DNA of 64,000 bases from Sulfurimonas sp. (GCF_028714975.1 NZ_JAQTLH010000001.1:62001-126000); one strand, 5' to 3'. Shown: positions 43,054 through 52,808, counted from the first letter of the stretch. Made by a program: numbers and translations. Notes: generated from the sequence alone by a model not told the origin.

Positions 43054-44251
43054 ACTCATACTAAAAATGGCTTGGAAAAACTCGTTTATAAGACTCTCCC
43101 GCACGCTTCTTGTCATAATTATGATTGCCGTTAGTATGAGTATGATGCTTGGAATTCAAGGTATTTATGACGGTATGGTCAATAATATGGTAGATAAAAA
43201 CAAAAGAAGCGACAGCGGAGATATCAGTATTTTTGCAAAAGATTACAGGGTAAACAGAGATTTGATTTATAGAGTAAAAAACGCACACGAGATAAAAGAT
43301 GAGATACAAAAGATGGATGGAGTAGAGGCTGTTGCTTTGAGGCTAAGAGCAGAGGGGCTTCTCTCTACCGCCAGAAAATCATCCTTTGCTTTGGTTATCG
43401 GCATAGATTTAAAAGAGGAAGAGCGTTTTGGAAAGTTTAGCGAGTTTTTAAAAGAGGGTGCTATCGATTTGCAAAAGCAAGGCGCTATCATAGGGATAGA
43501 GTTGGCAAAAACATTAAAAGTTCGTGTCGGCTCGAAGGTCATTTTTTCTACTCAAGACGGCTCGGGAGAGATAAACTCTATAGCGCTTTATATTAGAGCA
43601 ATTGTTCAAACGACAAACATCGCACTCGATAACAGTGCCATTTTTATAGATATAGATCAACTGCATAAGTTTTTAGGCACTGCTTCAACGGAAGCTACGC
43701 AGATTGCCGTTAGAGGTGATGGGCTATATGATAAACTTAAAGCAAAATACCCAAATCTCGATGTTAAGAGCTTTTTAGAACTGCAGCCTATGATAAAGCA
43801 GATGCAGGATTTGATGGTTATATTTAACTCTGTTACTTTTTTTATAGTTATGAGCGTTGTTTTTGTGGGAATATTCGGCGTTATGTATGTTTCAATCCTT
43901 GATAGAATCCGTGAATTCGGAATTATGCTAAGTGTCGGAATGCACTACAAGTATATAAGATTGCAGATATTTTTTGAAGCTCTGTTTGTCGGTCTCATAG
44001 GATATCTAAGCGGAGCGGTTTTGGGAGCGGTTATATTGATATATCTTAAAAATCATGGGATTGATTTAAGCTCGTTTTCTGACGCTTTGGAGATGTGGGG
44101 TTATGAATCTACTATACACGGCACCATAAAAATCTCATATTTTACGACCACTTTTGCCTCGATTATAACTGCATCGATTTTAAGCATACTCATTCCGCTT
44201 AGAAAAATAAAAAAACTAAATCCAATCGAAGTAATCAAGGCTGACAAATGA
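43046..44251 (+). CDS. FtsX/MacB-type ABC permease (second of two)
   Basis: I start at ATG 43046 (MYKLILKMAWKNSFIRLSR, 401 residues); a TTG at 43031 adds five. Same layout as its partner, with coupling segment FGIMLSVGMHYKYIRLQ. The periplasmic domain (about 35-275) is different in sequence, as in LolC and LolE, so the two probably form a heterodimer. Overlaps the ATPase by 4 bp. Confidence 0.9.
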   Translation: MYKLILKMAWKNSFIRLSRTLLVIIMIAVSMSMMLGIQGIYDGMVNNMVDKNKRSDSGDISIFAKDYRVNRDLIYRVKNAHEIKDEIQKMDGVEAVALRLRAEGLLSTARKSSFALVIGIDLKEEERFGKFSEFLKEGAIDLQKQGAIIGIELAKTLKVRVGSKVIFSTQDGSGEINSIALYIRAIVQTTNIALDNSAIFIDIDQLHKFLGTASTEATQIAVRGDGLYDKLKAKYPNLDVKSFLELQPMIKQMQDLMVIFNSVTFFIVMSVVFVGIFGVMYVSILDRIREFGIMLSVGMHYKYIRLQIFFEALFVGLIGYLSGAVLGAVILIYLKNHGIDLSSFSDALEMWGYESTIHGTIKISYFTTTFASIITASILSILIPLRKIKKLNPIEVIKADK

Positions 44252-44928
44252 TAAAACTCCAAGGTGTAAATAAGTACTTTTTCAAAGGCGAGCCAAGAGA
44301 GGTTCACGCACTTCGCGACATAAACCTAACCATAGAAGAGGGAGAGTTTACACTCTTTAGCGGAGCATCGGGCTGCGGAAAGACAACGCTTTTAAATGTA
44401 ATAGGCGCGCTTGATAGCTGCGAGAGCGGTAAAATATTCCTTGATGAAAAAGAGATAAGTTCATTGGATGAAGATGCGCGTACTACGCTTAGGCTTAATG
44501 AGTTGGGATTTGTTTTTCAGGCATATAATTTAGTTCCGGTTTTGAGTGTTGAAGAGAATATAGGTTTTATTATGAGGCTTCGCGGCTTTAGCGATGAGGA
44601 GATAAGAAGAAGAGTTTTGGAGGTTGCAACGCTTTTAAAGATAGAAGATAAGTTAAAGTCACTTCCAAATACGCTAAGCGGAGGGCAGCAGCAAAGAGTG
44701 GCAGTTGCACGTGCCGTTGCCGCAAAACCTAAAATCATCTTAGCCGATGAGCCGACTGCAAACCTTGACTCTAACAACTCGCAAATACTTATGAATATGA
44801 TGAGAGAGCTAAATGAAAAAGAGGGAGTATCTATTTTGTTTGCTTCGCACGATGAGTTGATTATGCGAAGTGTTAGAAGGGTTATAACACTCAATGACGG
44901 TGCGGTCATAGATGATTACAAGCAATAA
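44248..44928 (+). CDS. LolD/MacB-type ABC ATPase
   Basis: A 226-residue ATPase: Walker A GASGCGKT, Q-loop FQAYNLVPVLSVEENI (LolD/MacB mark), signature [16 protein letters not shown], Walker B ILADEPTANLDS and switch SHDE. It would drive the two permeases. It overlaps the beta-barrel gene by 17 bp. Confidence 0.94.
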   Translation: MIKLQGVNKYFFKGEPREVHALRDINLTIEEGEFTLFSGASGCGKTTLLNVIGALDSCESGKIFLDEKEISSLDEDARTTLRLNELGFVFQAYNLVPVLSVEENIGFIMRLRGFSDEEIRRRVLEVATLLKIEDKLKSLPNTLSGGQQQRVAVARAVAAKPKIILADEPTANLDSNNSQILMNMMRELNEKEGVSILFASHDELIMRSVRRVITLNDGAVIDDYKQ

Positions 44929-46048
44929 AAAGTTATTTTTCTTGCTGCTTTTTTTTGCGGAGTCTCTCTTTGGGGATATTGATTATAAGTTTACAAATAC
45001 CAATATTACCGTAGCAGGGGATTCAAGCCTTCAAAACGAAAACAGAAGTTACATCTACAACTATAACAGAGCCAGATTTTATGTCAATTATGTAAACGAG
45101 GGCTATTTCGGCAGTGCAATCGGTGACGCTGTTAACTATCACGGCGATAGCTATACGGACTCAAACTCATTTAATTATCTAAAAACATTTCGCTCCGACA
45201 CTCCGTTTAAAACACAAACAAATTTCAAAGATTACGGCGAGGGTGCGGCTTATGCAAAACTATATAGACTTTACGGAGGTTATGAGGATGCAAAAAACAG
45301 AGTCGTAATCGGTCTGCAAAATATATCTATGGGAGTAGGGCGGATATGGACGCCTACAAATATATTTAACCCGAAAAATATCTACGCGATAGAGCCTGAT
45401 GAGACTTTCGGCGTATCTGCACTCTCTTATGTAAGACATTTAAACGATACTTCGCATATAACACTTGTCGCTGCTCAAAACAGAGAACACGATTTTAAGT
45501 ACGCAGGGCAGTACAAAGGCTTTTTAAACTTTGCAGATATTGCAATAAATGTCGTGAATTCTAATAATACCAAGATGGTCGGCTACGAGATAGAGGGTAA
45601 TCTGGCAAATACGGGAATAGAGCTTAGAAGCGAAGCGGGATACATAAGAAGCAATCTTTTGCATTTAGATAACAGAAACTATGAGGAGGAGCTTTTTCAG
45701 GGAATCTTAGGGGCAGAATACGGTTTTAAAAATGGAGTAACTTTGGTAGTTGAAACGCTATATAGCTCAAAAAAATTCTCTTATAATGAGGTACTCTTTA
45801 ATCTTAATTCAGATATTTTATCAAATTTAGTTTACTCAAACTTCTACACTGGAGCAACTCTCTCATACAGTTTCAATCTGTTTTTAGATGCTTCACTGCT
45901 TTATATAGAGAGTTTTGACGATAAAAATTTGCGTTTTGTATCGCCGAGTATAAATTATATATTGAGTGAGAGTAACTCGTTTACGCTGGGTGCTCAGATG
46001 CAAAACGGTAAAAATAACTGCTTTTTTAAGTGGAGCTTATCATTTTGA
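44912..46048 (+). CDS. Putative outer-membrane beta-barrel protein of the transport cassette
   Basis: A 378-residue secreted protein. Signal peptide near residues 6-21 (KLFFLLLFFAESLFG), then many alternating strands (YNRARFYVNYVNEGYFGSA, VVIGLQNISMGVGRIW, SFTLGAQM) and a final SLSF with C-terminal Phe, the barrel-insertion signal. DIDYKFTN at the start is a plausible turn-strand. By place it could be the outer-membrane end of the cassette. Function inferred. Confidence 0.78.
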   Translation: MITSNKKLFFLLLFFAESLFGDIDYKFTNTNITVAGDSSLQNENRSYIYNYNRARFYVNYVNEGYFGSAIGDAVNYHGDSYTDSNSFNYLKTFRSDTPFKTQTNFKDYGEGAAYAKLYRLYGGYEDAKNRVVIGLQNISMGVGRIWTPTNIFNPKNIYAIEPDETFGVSALSYVRHLNDTSHITLVAAQNREHDFKYAGQYKGFLNFADIAINVVNSNNTKMVGYEIEGNLANTGIELRSEAGYIRSNLLHLDNRNYEEELFQGILGAEYGFKNGVTLVVETLYSSKKFSYNEVLFNLNSDILSNLVYSNFYTGATLSYSFNLFLDASLLYIESFDDKNLRFVSPSINYILSESNSFTLGAQMQNGKNNCFFKWSLSF

Positions 46049-46057
46049 CTAAATTAT

Positions 46058-46094
46058 ATTGCCGCACTTGTCATTGCGAACGAAGTGCGGCAAT
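46058..46094. repeat. Inverted repeat / bidirectional terminator between cassette and leuA
   Basis: Perfect 12-bp arms, ATTGCCGCACTT (46058-46069) and AAGTGCGGCAAT (46083-46094), 13-bp loop. The GATTGCCGCACTTCGTTCG form is a kind of dispersed palindrome seen in many bacteria. Sits between two convergent genes, so it may end both transcripts. Confidence 0.65.
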
Positions 46095-46101
46095 CTAAAA
46101 T

Positions 46102-47760
46102 CTAATGAAACGCTCTATTTAACGCGCAAAACAGCGCTTTTATGGAAGCCATAGCGATATCGTTATCGGCTCCTACGCCAAAACAAGATAGGGTAGTCTC
46201 AGACTGTATCTCGATGTAAGCTATCGCCTTTGCAGAGCTTAAATGTCCGCAAGAGTGTTCATAGTATGAATTGATGATAAAACTGTTTTTATAATCTTTC
46301 ATCAAAGCATTTTTACATGCGTCAACAGGACCGTTTCCCTCACCTTGTGCGATAATCTCTTTGCCGTTATAGATATATGTTAAAGTACATTTTGAGACGC
46401 CTTTTACGGAAGCAAGAGTAAAATCGACTAGCGATATATGCTCTTTTACTTTGAAATAATTTTCATTAAAAATCTCTAAAATTTCATTTGCACTTAGCTC
46501 TTCGCCTTTTTTATCGCTTACATCTTGGACAAGCTTTCCGACTTCCGGATGCATCGCTTTTGGAAGCTGATATCCGAAGTTTTTCTCTAATATATATGCA
46601 ACTCCGCCTTTTCCGGATTGCGAATTGATACGGATAATACTCTCATAACTTCTTCCGACATCCTCAGGGTCAATCGGGAGATACGGAACTTCCCAAAAAG
46701 CATCTTTATGCAATTTTCTATGTGCCAAACCTTTATTGATGGCATCTTGGTGCGAACCTGAAAATGCGGTATAGACAAGTTCTCCGACATACGGATGACG
46801 AGGATGTGTTTTCATCTCCGTACATCTCTCGACTACATCTAAAACCTCATTTACATTGCTAAAGTCAAGATGAGAATCTATACCTTGCGTTGTCATGTTT
46901 AGAGCAAGCGTAATGATATCGACATTCCCTGTTCTCTCACCGTTACTTAAAAGCGTTCCCTCAACTCTGTCAGCTCCGGCTAAAAGTGCAAGTTCCGTTG
47001 CCGCGACACTCGTTCCTCTGTCGTTATGCGTATGAGTTGAGATGATTACATTTTCGCGATTGTCCAAGTGATTGCTCATCCACTCAATCTGGTCTGCATA
47101 GATATTCGGCGTTGCCATCTCCACCGTTGCGGGAAGATTGATGATAACTTTTCTATTTTCATTTATGCCCCATCTAGCAGTCACGGCGTTTGAAATCTCT
47201 GCCGCATACTCTAACTCAGTTCCGGTAAAGCTCTCCGGTGAATACTCTAAAAATATCTCCCCGTCATGCTTTGCTTCATACTTTTTTACAAGGTCAACAC
47301 CCTCTAACGCAAGAGCGATTATCTCATCTCTTGATTTTTTAAAAACCATTTTTCTCTGCGCTGTTGAAGTAGAGTTATAAAGATGCACGGTTGCCTTTTT
47401 TACACCCTCAAGCGCTTCAAAAGTTTTTGCGATTAAGTGCTCTCTTGCTTGAACCAAAACCTGAATCGTCACATCATCGGGAATTAAATTCTCTTTAACC
47501 AATCGGCGTAAAAAGTCAAACTCAACTTTTGAGGCAGAGGGAAAACCGACTTCTATCTCTTTAAATCCGATTTTGAGTAAGAGTGCAAAAAGTTCAAGTT
47601 TTTTGTTCATGTCCATAGGGTTGATAAGTGCTTGATTGCCGTCGCGTAAATCTACACTGCACCACTTAGGAGCTTTTGTTATGCTATTGCTTGGCCATTT
47701 TCTATTTGGCAAATCTATTTTTGGGTAGGGACGATATTTCCCTTGAGGAATATTTTTCAT
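46102..47760 (-). CDS. leuA: 2-isopropylmalate synthase
   Basis: First step of leucine synthesis: acetyl-CoA plus 2-oxoisovalerate. The 552 residues match the longer LeuA form. SVDLRDGNQALI near the start holds the metal Asp and catalytic Arg, STHTHNDRGTSVA the metal His residues, and the regulatory leucine-binding domain fills the last 120 residues. There is no attenuator-type leader peptide that I can see. The 150-bp gap to glnA holds only the glnA hairpin. Confidence 0.96.
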   Translation of the reverse strand: MKNIPQGKYRPYPKIDLPNRKWPSNSITKAPKWCSVDLRDGNQALINPMDMNKKLELFALLLKIGFKEIEVGFPSASKVEFDFLRRLVKENLIPDDVTIQVLVQAREHLIAKTFEALEGVKKATVHLYNSTSTAQRKMVFKKSRDEIIALALEGVDLVKKYEAKHDGEIFLEYSPESFTGTELEYAAEISNAVTARWGINENRKVIINLPATVEMATPNIYADQIEWMSNHLDNRENVIISTHTHNDRGTSVAATELALLAGADRVEGTLLSNGERTGNVDIITLALNMTTQGIDSHLDFSNVNEVLDVVERCTEMKTHPRHPYVGELVYTAFSGSHQDAINKGLAHRKLHKDAFWEVPYLPIDPEDVGRSYESIIRINSQSGKGGVAYILEKNFGYQLPKAMHPEVGKLVQDVSDKKGEELSANEILEIFNENYFKVKEHISLVDFTLASVKGVSKCTLTYIYNGKEIIAQGEGNGPVDACKNALMKDYKNSFIINSYYEHSCGHLSSAKAIAYIEIQSETTLSCFGVGADNDIAMASIKALFCALNRAFH

Positions 47761-47881
47761 AATAAACCTTACAACTTGAATTTCAATAACGCACTCTTAC
47801 ATACTGTTATTGTTGCGGAATTATAGCGAATTTGTGATTAGTTGATTGTTTTTGATGTAGAATTTTTAAGAAATATTTTTG

Positions 47882-47909
47882 AATAAATCCCGCAAAAGCG
47901 GGATTTATT
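47882..47909 (-). terminator. Terminator of glnA
   Basis: Perfect 12-bp stem, AATAAATCCCGC/GCGGGATTTATT with a 4-base loop, beginning 2 bp past the glnA stop. On the minus strand TTTATT then follows, with no longer T-run. Confidence 0.7.
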
Positions 47910-47910
47910 A

Positions 47911-49341
47911 TTAGCAGCTATAAGTTGTTTTAAACTCATATGCTGTCGGGCGGCTCTCATCCGGCCAGATTTGTCTCTCAAACATATAGTGTTGATAATC
48001 TTCGATAAATCTATCTGTAAATACAGGTTTTAAGAAGTCATTATCAGCGATAAGTGCTTCAGTAGCCTCTCTTAGAGTATGTGGCATTTGTTGGATACCT
48101 TTTTCGCGAATCTCATCAAGAGTAAGTTCAAATAAATCCTCATCCATCGGTCCAGCCGGAACAGTTTTATTTTTGATACCGTCAAGTCCCGCCATCATCA
48201 TAGCTGAGAATGCTAAGTATGGACAAGAAGTCGAATCCGGGAATCTCATCTCGATACGAGTAGCTTTTTCACCTGCACCGTATGGGATACGGCAAGATGC
48301 AGAGCGGTTTTGCATAGAGTAAGTTAAGATTGAAGGAGCTTCAAATCCAGGGATAAGTCTTTTGTATGAGTTTGTTGACGGGTTAGTAAGTGCCGCAACT
48401 GCTTTTGCGTGCTGGAAAATTCCGCCTGCATAGTGAAGAGCCATCTCTGAAAGGTTAGCGTAGTTACCCTCTTTATAGAAAAGGTTTTTACCCTCTTTCC
48501 ATAGTGATTGGTGAACATGCATACCGTTTCCGTTGTCGCCGAAAAGCGGCTTTGGCATAAATGTAGCAGTTTTACCGTTTAGGTGAGCTACCATTTTTAC
48601 AACATATTTTAGTTTTTGAACATTGTCTGCTGCACCGATAATGTCAGAGAAAACGATACCGATTTCGCCTTGACCTTGTGCAACTTCGTGGTGACCTAAA
48701 ACTACTTCAAGACCTACTTGTTCTAGTACATCCATCATTTCAGCTCTTAAATCTACCTGTGTGTCAAGTGGAGCTACCGGAAAGTAACCGCCTTTTACGC
48801 CGCCACGGTGACCTGTGTTGTAACCGTCTTTATAGCGAGTATTTGAGTTCCACTCACCCTCTTCGGTGTCAATTTTATATCCTGCTTCATTCATGTTGTC
48901 GATAAATCTCACATCGTCAAAAACAAAAAATTCATTTTCAGGTCCAAAATATGCAGCATCTGCGATTCCTAAAGATTCAGCATGTTTAAGTGTTGCTTTT
49001 GCGATTGAACGAGGACATTTCTCATACATTTGACCTTTGTAGATATCGTAAACATCACAGAAAATGATTACGGTAGGATCAGCTGTAAAAGGATCTAAAA
49101 ATGCAGTAGGAACATCAGCTTTTAAAAGCATGTCCGACTTGTTAATCGGCTGCCATTTTTCTATAGACGAACCGTCAAAAGGGAAACCGTTTGTTAGATT
49201 TCCTTCGTTTACAGCGCTCGCTCTATATGTAACATGGTGCCATGTTCCTTTTAAATCAGTAAATCTTAAATCTACATATTTAACATCATTTTCTTGGCAA
49301 AAAGCAAAAAATTCTTCTATGTTGTTTACAAATTTCCCCAT
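47911..49341 (-). CDS. glnA: Glutamine synthetase, type I
   Basis: It makes glutamine from glutamate and ammonia. I start at ATG 49341 ([14 protein letters not shown], 476 residues; AGGAGA site); the longer frame to 49380 adds 13 unconserved residues. [29 protein letters not shown], and the [10 protein letters not shown] and NRSASCRIP segments are standard GSI sites. A GSI adenylylation-loop-like [16 protein letters not shown] precedes the end. No NtrC or PII site is clear upstream. Confidence 0.97.
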   Translation of the reverse strand: MGKFVNNIEEFFAFCQENDVKYVDLRFTDLKGTWHHVTYRASAVNEGNLTNGFPFDGSSIEKWQPINKSDMLLKADVPTAFLDPFTADPTVIIFCDVYDIYKGQMYEKCPRSIAKATLKHAESLGIADAAYFGPENEFFVFDDVRFIDNMNEAGYKIDTEEGEWNSNTRYKDGYNTGHRGGVKGGYFPVAPLDTQVDLRAEMMDVLEQVGLEVVLGHHEVAQGQGEIGIVFSDIIGAADNVQKLKYVVKMVAHLNGKTATFMPKPLFGDNGNGMHVHQSLWKEGKNLFYKEGNYANLSEMALHYAGGIFQHAKAVAALTNPSTNSYKRLIPGFEAPSILTYSMQNRSASCRIPYGAGEKATRIEMRFPDSTSCPYLAFSAMMMAGLDGIKNKTVPAGPMDEDLFELTLDEIREKGIQQMPHTLREATEALIADNDFLKPVFTDRFIEDYQHYMFERQIWPDESRPTAYEFKTTYSC

Positions 49342-49449
49342 TAGTTTTCTCCTAAATTTTATCGGCAATAGTATACCCAAATAGCTTATGAAAAAAAAGA
49401 GTTAGCTGCTTAAATTTTAAGCAATTACAACATAATTGTAAAAACATCT

Positions 49450-49500
49450 TGCTATTCTCGAAAAATAATTTTTTCGAAGCTTTAGGGGTGCGTAACATCA
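49450..49500. repeat. Dispersed repeat, copy D (short form, ends inside phoU)
   Basis: Read on the minus strand: AACTGATGTTACGCACCCC then TAAAGCTTCG, and a hairpin CGAAAAAATTATTTTTCG. The phoU stop TGA lies in its ACTGATG end, as with mrcA and copy C. It lacks the middle hairpins. The T-rich hairpin could terminate phoU. The rest of the 49342-49449 gap is AT-rich, with no gene. Confidence 0.65.
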
Positions 49501-50169
49501 GTTAAAAAGTTTAATCTCTCCGCCTTGTTCGGCATACATCATTAGGTTTGCGATATTTACGCTTCTGTCGCATGATCTCTCAAGTTTTCTTAAACTTCCT
49601 AAAATCTTGACATAATCAATTGAAAGCTCTTTTTCGTCTATGATTTTGTGAAGAATCTCTTTTTCAAGAACCGCAAAAAGGTCATCGTTCATACTCTCTT
49701 CGACAAGAACCTTTCTGTAAGTATCTTCATAGTTGCACTCCTCTTTTTTATTGAAGCACTCTAAGATATATTTTAGAGCATTTACGCTACTTTTATGCAG
49801 AAGCAAAATGCTTGGTTTAAAAGGCTCAAGGTTGCATCCGCTAGTTGTATGTTCGCTCATTCTTTGGGCATATTTTTTTACACCCTCTCCCGTACGAACA
49901 ATCTCGTTTGTCATTTTTAGGTATGCGACTAAAGAACGAAGCTCTTTTGCCTCAGGTCCGAAAAGAGCGAATGTTTTGATGATTTCATTATCGATATCAT
50001 CACCTTTTAATCCGATTTTATCGAGCATATTTTCAACTTCTTTAAACTTTGCCGCATTTGATGATTTAAAAGCCTCCAAAGAGAACTCATCTGCCGTTGT
50101 AATCGTTTCTAAAAGAAGAGATATTTTTCCTCTGATGTTATTTATTTTTTCATGATATTTTGTTGACAC
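49498..50169 (-). CDS. phoU: PhoU-domain phosphate regulator
   Basis: A 223-residue all-helical protein with two PhoU halves (DEFSLEAFKSSNAAKFKEVEN, and KELSIDYVKILGSLRKLERSCDRSVNIANLMMY, which has the family's E/D metal-binding helix). Normally it down-regulates the Pst transporter and PhoR in high phosphate. Its last residues KLFN are followed by a TGA that lies within the repeat copy. Last gene of the pstCAB-phoU operon. Confidence 0.9.
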   Translation of the reverse strand: MSTKYHEKINNIRGKISLLLETITTADEFSLEAFKSSNAAKFKEVENMLDKIGLKGDDIDNEIIKTFALFGPEAKELRSLVAYLKMTNEIVRTGEGVKKYAQRMSEHTTSGCNLEPFKPSILLLHKSSVNALKYILECFNKKEECNYEDTYRKVLVEESMNDDLFAVLEKEILHKIIDEKELSIDYVKILGSLRKLERSCDRSVNIANLMMYAEQGGEIKLFN

Positions 50170-50212
50170 TTTCTGTTCCTTATCTATAATCTATTTTTAT
50201 AAAATTTGTTTA

Positions 50213-50998
50213 TCAACCAAACTTACCGGTTATATACTCTTCCGTCAATCTTTCTCTAGGTGTTACGAAAAGCTCTTCCGTTCGCCCAAGCTCTATAAGC
50301 TCTCCCAAATACATAAATCCGGTATAGTCGCTTACACGCGCAGCTTGTTGCATATTGTGAGTCACTATAATGATTGAGACTCTATCTCTTAGCTCAACGA
50401 CTAACTCTTCAATCCCGCCGGTTGAAATCGGGTCTAGCGCGGAGGTCGGTTCATCAAAAAGTAAAACTTCAGGCTCAACCGCAATCGCTCTTGCGATACA
50501 GAGTCTTTGCTGCTGTCCGCCCGATAAGCCGTTTGCATCATGTTTTAGTCTATCTTTAACTTCTTTCCAAATTGCTGCATCTTGAAGCGCTTTTTCAACT
50601 CTTCCTTGAAGTTCGGTTTTGTTTTTTATCCCCTGAAGCCTCATCCCGTAAGCGACATTGTCAAAAATGCTCATCGGAAAAGCCGTAGGCTTTTGAAAAA
50701 TCATCCCTATTTGAATTCTAAGTTTGATTAAATCCTCTTTGGGGGTTAAGATATTTCTATCTTTAAAGATAATTTCTCCGTCATATTTGTTACCGGGATA
50801 TAAATCGTGTATGCGGTTAAAACTTCTAAGAAGCGTTGTCTTGCCGCAGCCTGAAGGTCCTATAAGAGCCGTTATGTTATGTCTTGCAATAGGCATTGAC
50901 AGCTTTTTTATGCTAGGTGCATCTGCCTTTGCGTAAGTAAATTCAAAATTCTTAACTTCTAATGCTTTTGGTTCGTTTATTTCAATAATTGTCGCCAT
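50213..50998 (-). CDS. pstB: Phosphate ABC transporter ATPase PstB
   Basis: 261 residues: Walker [17 protein letters not shown], the PstB mark, [26 protein letters not shown] and [12 protein letters not shown]. Energises PstA/PstC. It is 18 bp after pstA and 43 bp before phoU. Confidence 0.97.
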   Translation of the reverse strand: MATIIEINEPKALEVKNFEFTYAKADAPSIKKLSMPIARHNITALIGPSGCGKTTLLRSFNRIHDLYPGNKYDGEIIFKDRNILTPKEDLIKLRIQIGMIFQKPTAFPMSIFDNVAYGMRLQGIKNKTELQGRVEKALQDAAIWKEVKDRLKHDANGLSGGQQQRLCIARAIAVEPEVLLFDEPTSALDPISTGGIEELVVELRDRVSIIIVTHNMQQAARVSDYTGFMYLGELIELGRTEELFVTPRERLTEEYITGKFG

Positions 50999-51016
50999 TA
51001 TCTACATCTACCTTTA

Positions 51017-51859
51017 TTATTTATTTTTCTTTTTAAGTAAAAACAGTCGTCCGAATATGTTTAAAGATAAGATAAACATACTTAAGATGAATGCGGCAGC
51101 CCATCCGAGTTTTTGCCAATCTTCATACGGACTTGTCGCATAGTTATACATAGTTACGGTAAGTGATGCCATCGGCTGGTTCATATCCATATTTAAAAAA
51201 TTATCATTAAACGATGTAAAAAGAAGCGGTGCAGTTTCTCCTGCAACTCTGGCAACACCGAGTAAAACACCCGTTAAAATCCCTGCTTTTGCTCCGCGAT
51301 AAACGATTTGAATAATTACTTTATATTTCGGTGCACCAAGAGCAAAGGCAGCCTCGCGAAGGGTTGAGGGAACAAGCTGCAACATGTCATCGGTTGTTCT
51401 TAAAATAATAGGTATCATAATAATAGTAAGCGCAATTGAGCCAGCCCAACCGCTAAAATGACCCATGGGTGAAACTACAATCGCATAAACAAATGCGCCT
51501 ATAACGATTGATGGAGCAGACATCATAATATCTGAGATATCGCGTATCGTTTCTGACAATTTAGATTTCAATCCGTACTCGCTTAGGTATGTCCCTGCTA
51601 AGACGCCAAGCGGAACACCGAACAGTGCCGCATACGATACAAGCATAAGCTGACCGATAAGAGCGTGTTTTAAACCGCCGTTATCATTTCCCGGAGGTGC
51701 TCCTTCATTGGTAAAAATAATCATACTAAGCGCATCCAAGCCGTTTATAACCAAAACGCTAAGTATCCAAAGTAAAAAACCTATTCCTATAACTGCAGAG
51801 AGCGTAGATAAGAACATCACTATATTATTGATTAAAATTCTTTTTTGCGTGTGTGTCAT
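51017..51859 (-). CDS. pstA: Phosphate ABC transporter permease PstA
   Basis: 280 residues, six membrane spans, with the permease loop EAAFALGAPKYKVIIQIV near the C-terminus. I use ATG 51859 (TGATG overlap of one base with pstC); a TTG at 51862 adds one Met-reading codon. ARVAGETAPLLFTSF is a PstA signature. Confidence 0.95.
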   Translation of the reverse strand: MTHTQKRILINNIVMFLSTLSAVIGIGFLLWILSVLVINGLDALSMIIFTNEGAPPGNDNGGLKHALIGQLMLVSYAALFGVPLGVLAGTYLSEYGLKSKLSETIRDISDIMMSAPSIVIGAFVYAIVVSPMGHFSGWAGSIALTIIMIPIILRTTDDMLQLVPSTLREAAFALGAPKYKVIIQIVYRGAKAGILTGVLLGVARVAGETAPLLFTSFNDNFLNMDMNQPMASLTVTMYNYATSPYEDWQKLGWAAAFILSMFILSLNIFGRLFLLKKKNK

Positions 51860-52716
51860 CAAGCAATCCTTTTTCTTCGTAAGAAGTAGAATTTTGCTAC
51901 GGAAATAATCGTAAAGCTGATAACCAACAGAAAAAGCGATAATTCAAATAAAGATGAGTAGTAAAGTGCGCTGTCGGCTTCTGCAAACTCATTTGCAAGT
52001 GTTACGGGAATCGATGTTGCAGGTTCGGTTAGATCTACTGAAATTTTATGAACATTACCCATAACAAATGTTACAGCCATAGTCTCACCGATTGCACGAC
52101 CGAGTGCAAGGATAAACGAACCGATAATTCCTGCTTTTGCATACGGAATTATGATATCTTTGATAACATCCCATTTGGTTCCGCCTAATGCGTATGCAGA
52201 CTCTTTAAGTATATCTGGAGTCGTATTCATGGCATCTCTTGTTACCGCTGCCATAAACGGAAGTATCATAATGGAGAGAATAATCCCTGCCGTTAGCATA
52301 CTTATTCCGATTCCGCCAAAAGTGTCGCGGATAATCGGCACGAAGTAAAAAAGTCCCCACATACCGTATATAACAGATGGAATAGCCGCTAAAAGTTCTA
52401 TGGATATGCCTACTGGTGCTTTTAGTTTTGCATGAGCAATTTCGCTTAAAAATATTGCAATTCCGATGGCAACCGGAACGGCTAACATCATTGCCAAAAA
52501 TGTTGACACGACCGAACCGTAAATAGCAGGAAGCGCACCGAATTTTTCTACATTCGGCGCCCATTTATCTTCAGTTATAAATGTGAATCCAAAGGCTTTT
52601 ATCGACTCGACGGAGTGTTCAAAAAGTACTACAAATATCCAAGCGACAAGTAGTAGTACGCCAAAAGCGATAAGCTTTGTCGTGTTGGCAAAAATTTTAT
52701 CGACTATACTGCTCAA
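51859..52716 (-). CDS. pstC: Phosphate ABC transporter permease PstC
   Basis: 285 residues starting at TTG (GGAG site upstream). Six spans; the loop is KESAYALGGTKWDVIKDI, and GRAIGETMAVTFVMGN is the PstC signature. Its promoter carries the Pho box at 52745-52779, so it leads the pstC-pstA-pstB-phoU operon. Confidence 0.95.
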   Translation of the reverse strand: MSSIVDKIFANTTKLIAFGVLLLVAWIFVVLFEHSVESIKAFGFTFITEDKWAPNVEKFGALPAIYGSVVSTFLAMMLAVPVAIGIAIFLSEIAHAKLKAPVGISIELLAAIPSVIYGMWGLFYFVPIIRDTFGGIGISMLTAGIILSIMILPFMAAVTRDAMNTTPDILKESAYALGGTKWDVIKDIIIPYAKAGIIGSFILALGRAIGETMAVTFVMGNVHKISVDLTEPATSIPVTLANEFAEADSALYYSSLFELSLFLLVISFTIISVAKFYFLRRKRIA

Positions 52717-52744
52717 TAACTATCTCCAAATATAAAAGTTTTGC

Positions 52745-52779
52745 ATTTTATGATTGTTTGATTACAAAAAGGTTACAAA
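52745..52779 (-). promoter_or_regulatory. Pho box and -10 for pstCAB-phoU
   Basis: On the minus strand: TTGTAAC (52778-52772), TTGTAAT (52767-52761), 11 bp apart; then exactly 10 bp to -10 TAAAAT (52750-52745). Same geometry as the pstS and porin sites. In the E. coli Pho box the 7-bp units are also 11 bp apart, 10 bp before the -10. The ppk2 start lies on the other strand, so this box may serve ppk2 too. Confidence 0.75.
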
Positions 52780-52808
52780 AAAATATATACTTATACAAAG
52801 GATTTTTT

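Noticed and set aside
52677-52808. Upstream part of the ppk2 frame
   Set aside because: It overlaps the pstC start and the promoter; the conserved protein begins at 52809 with a ribosome site.
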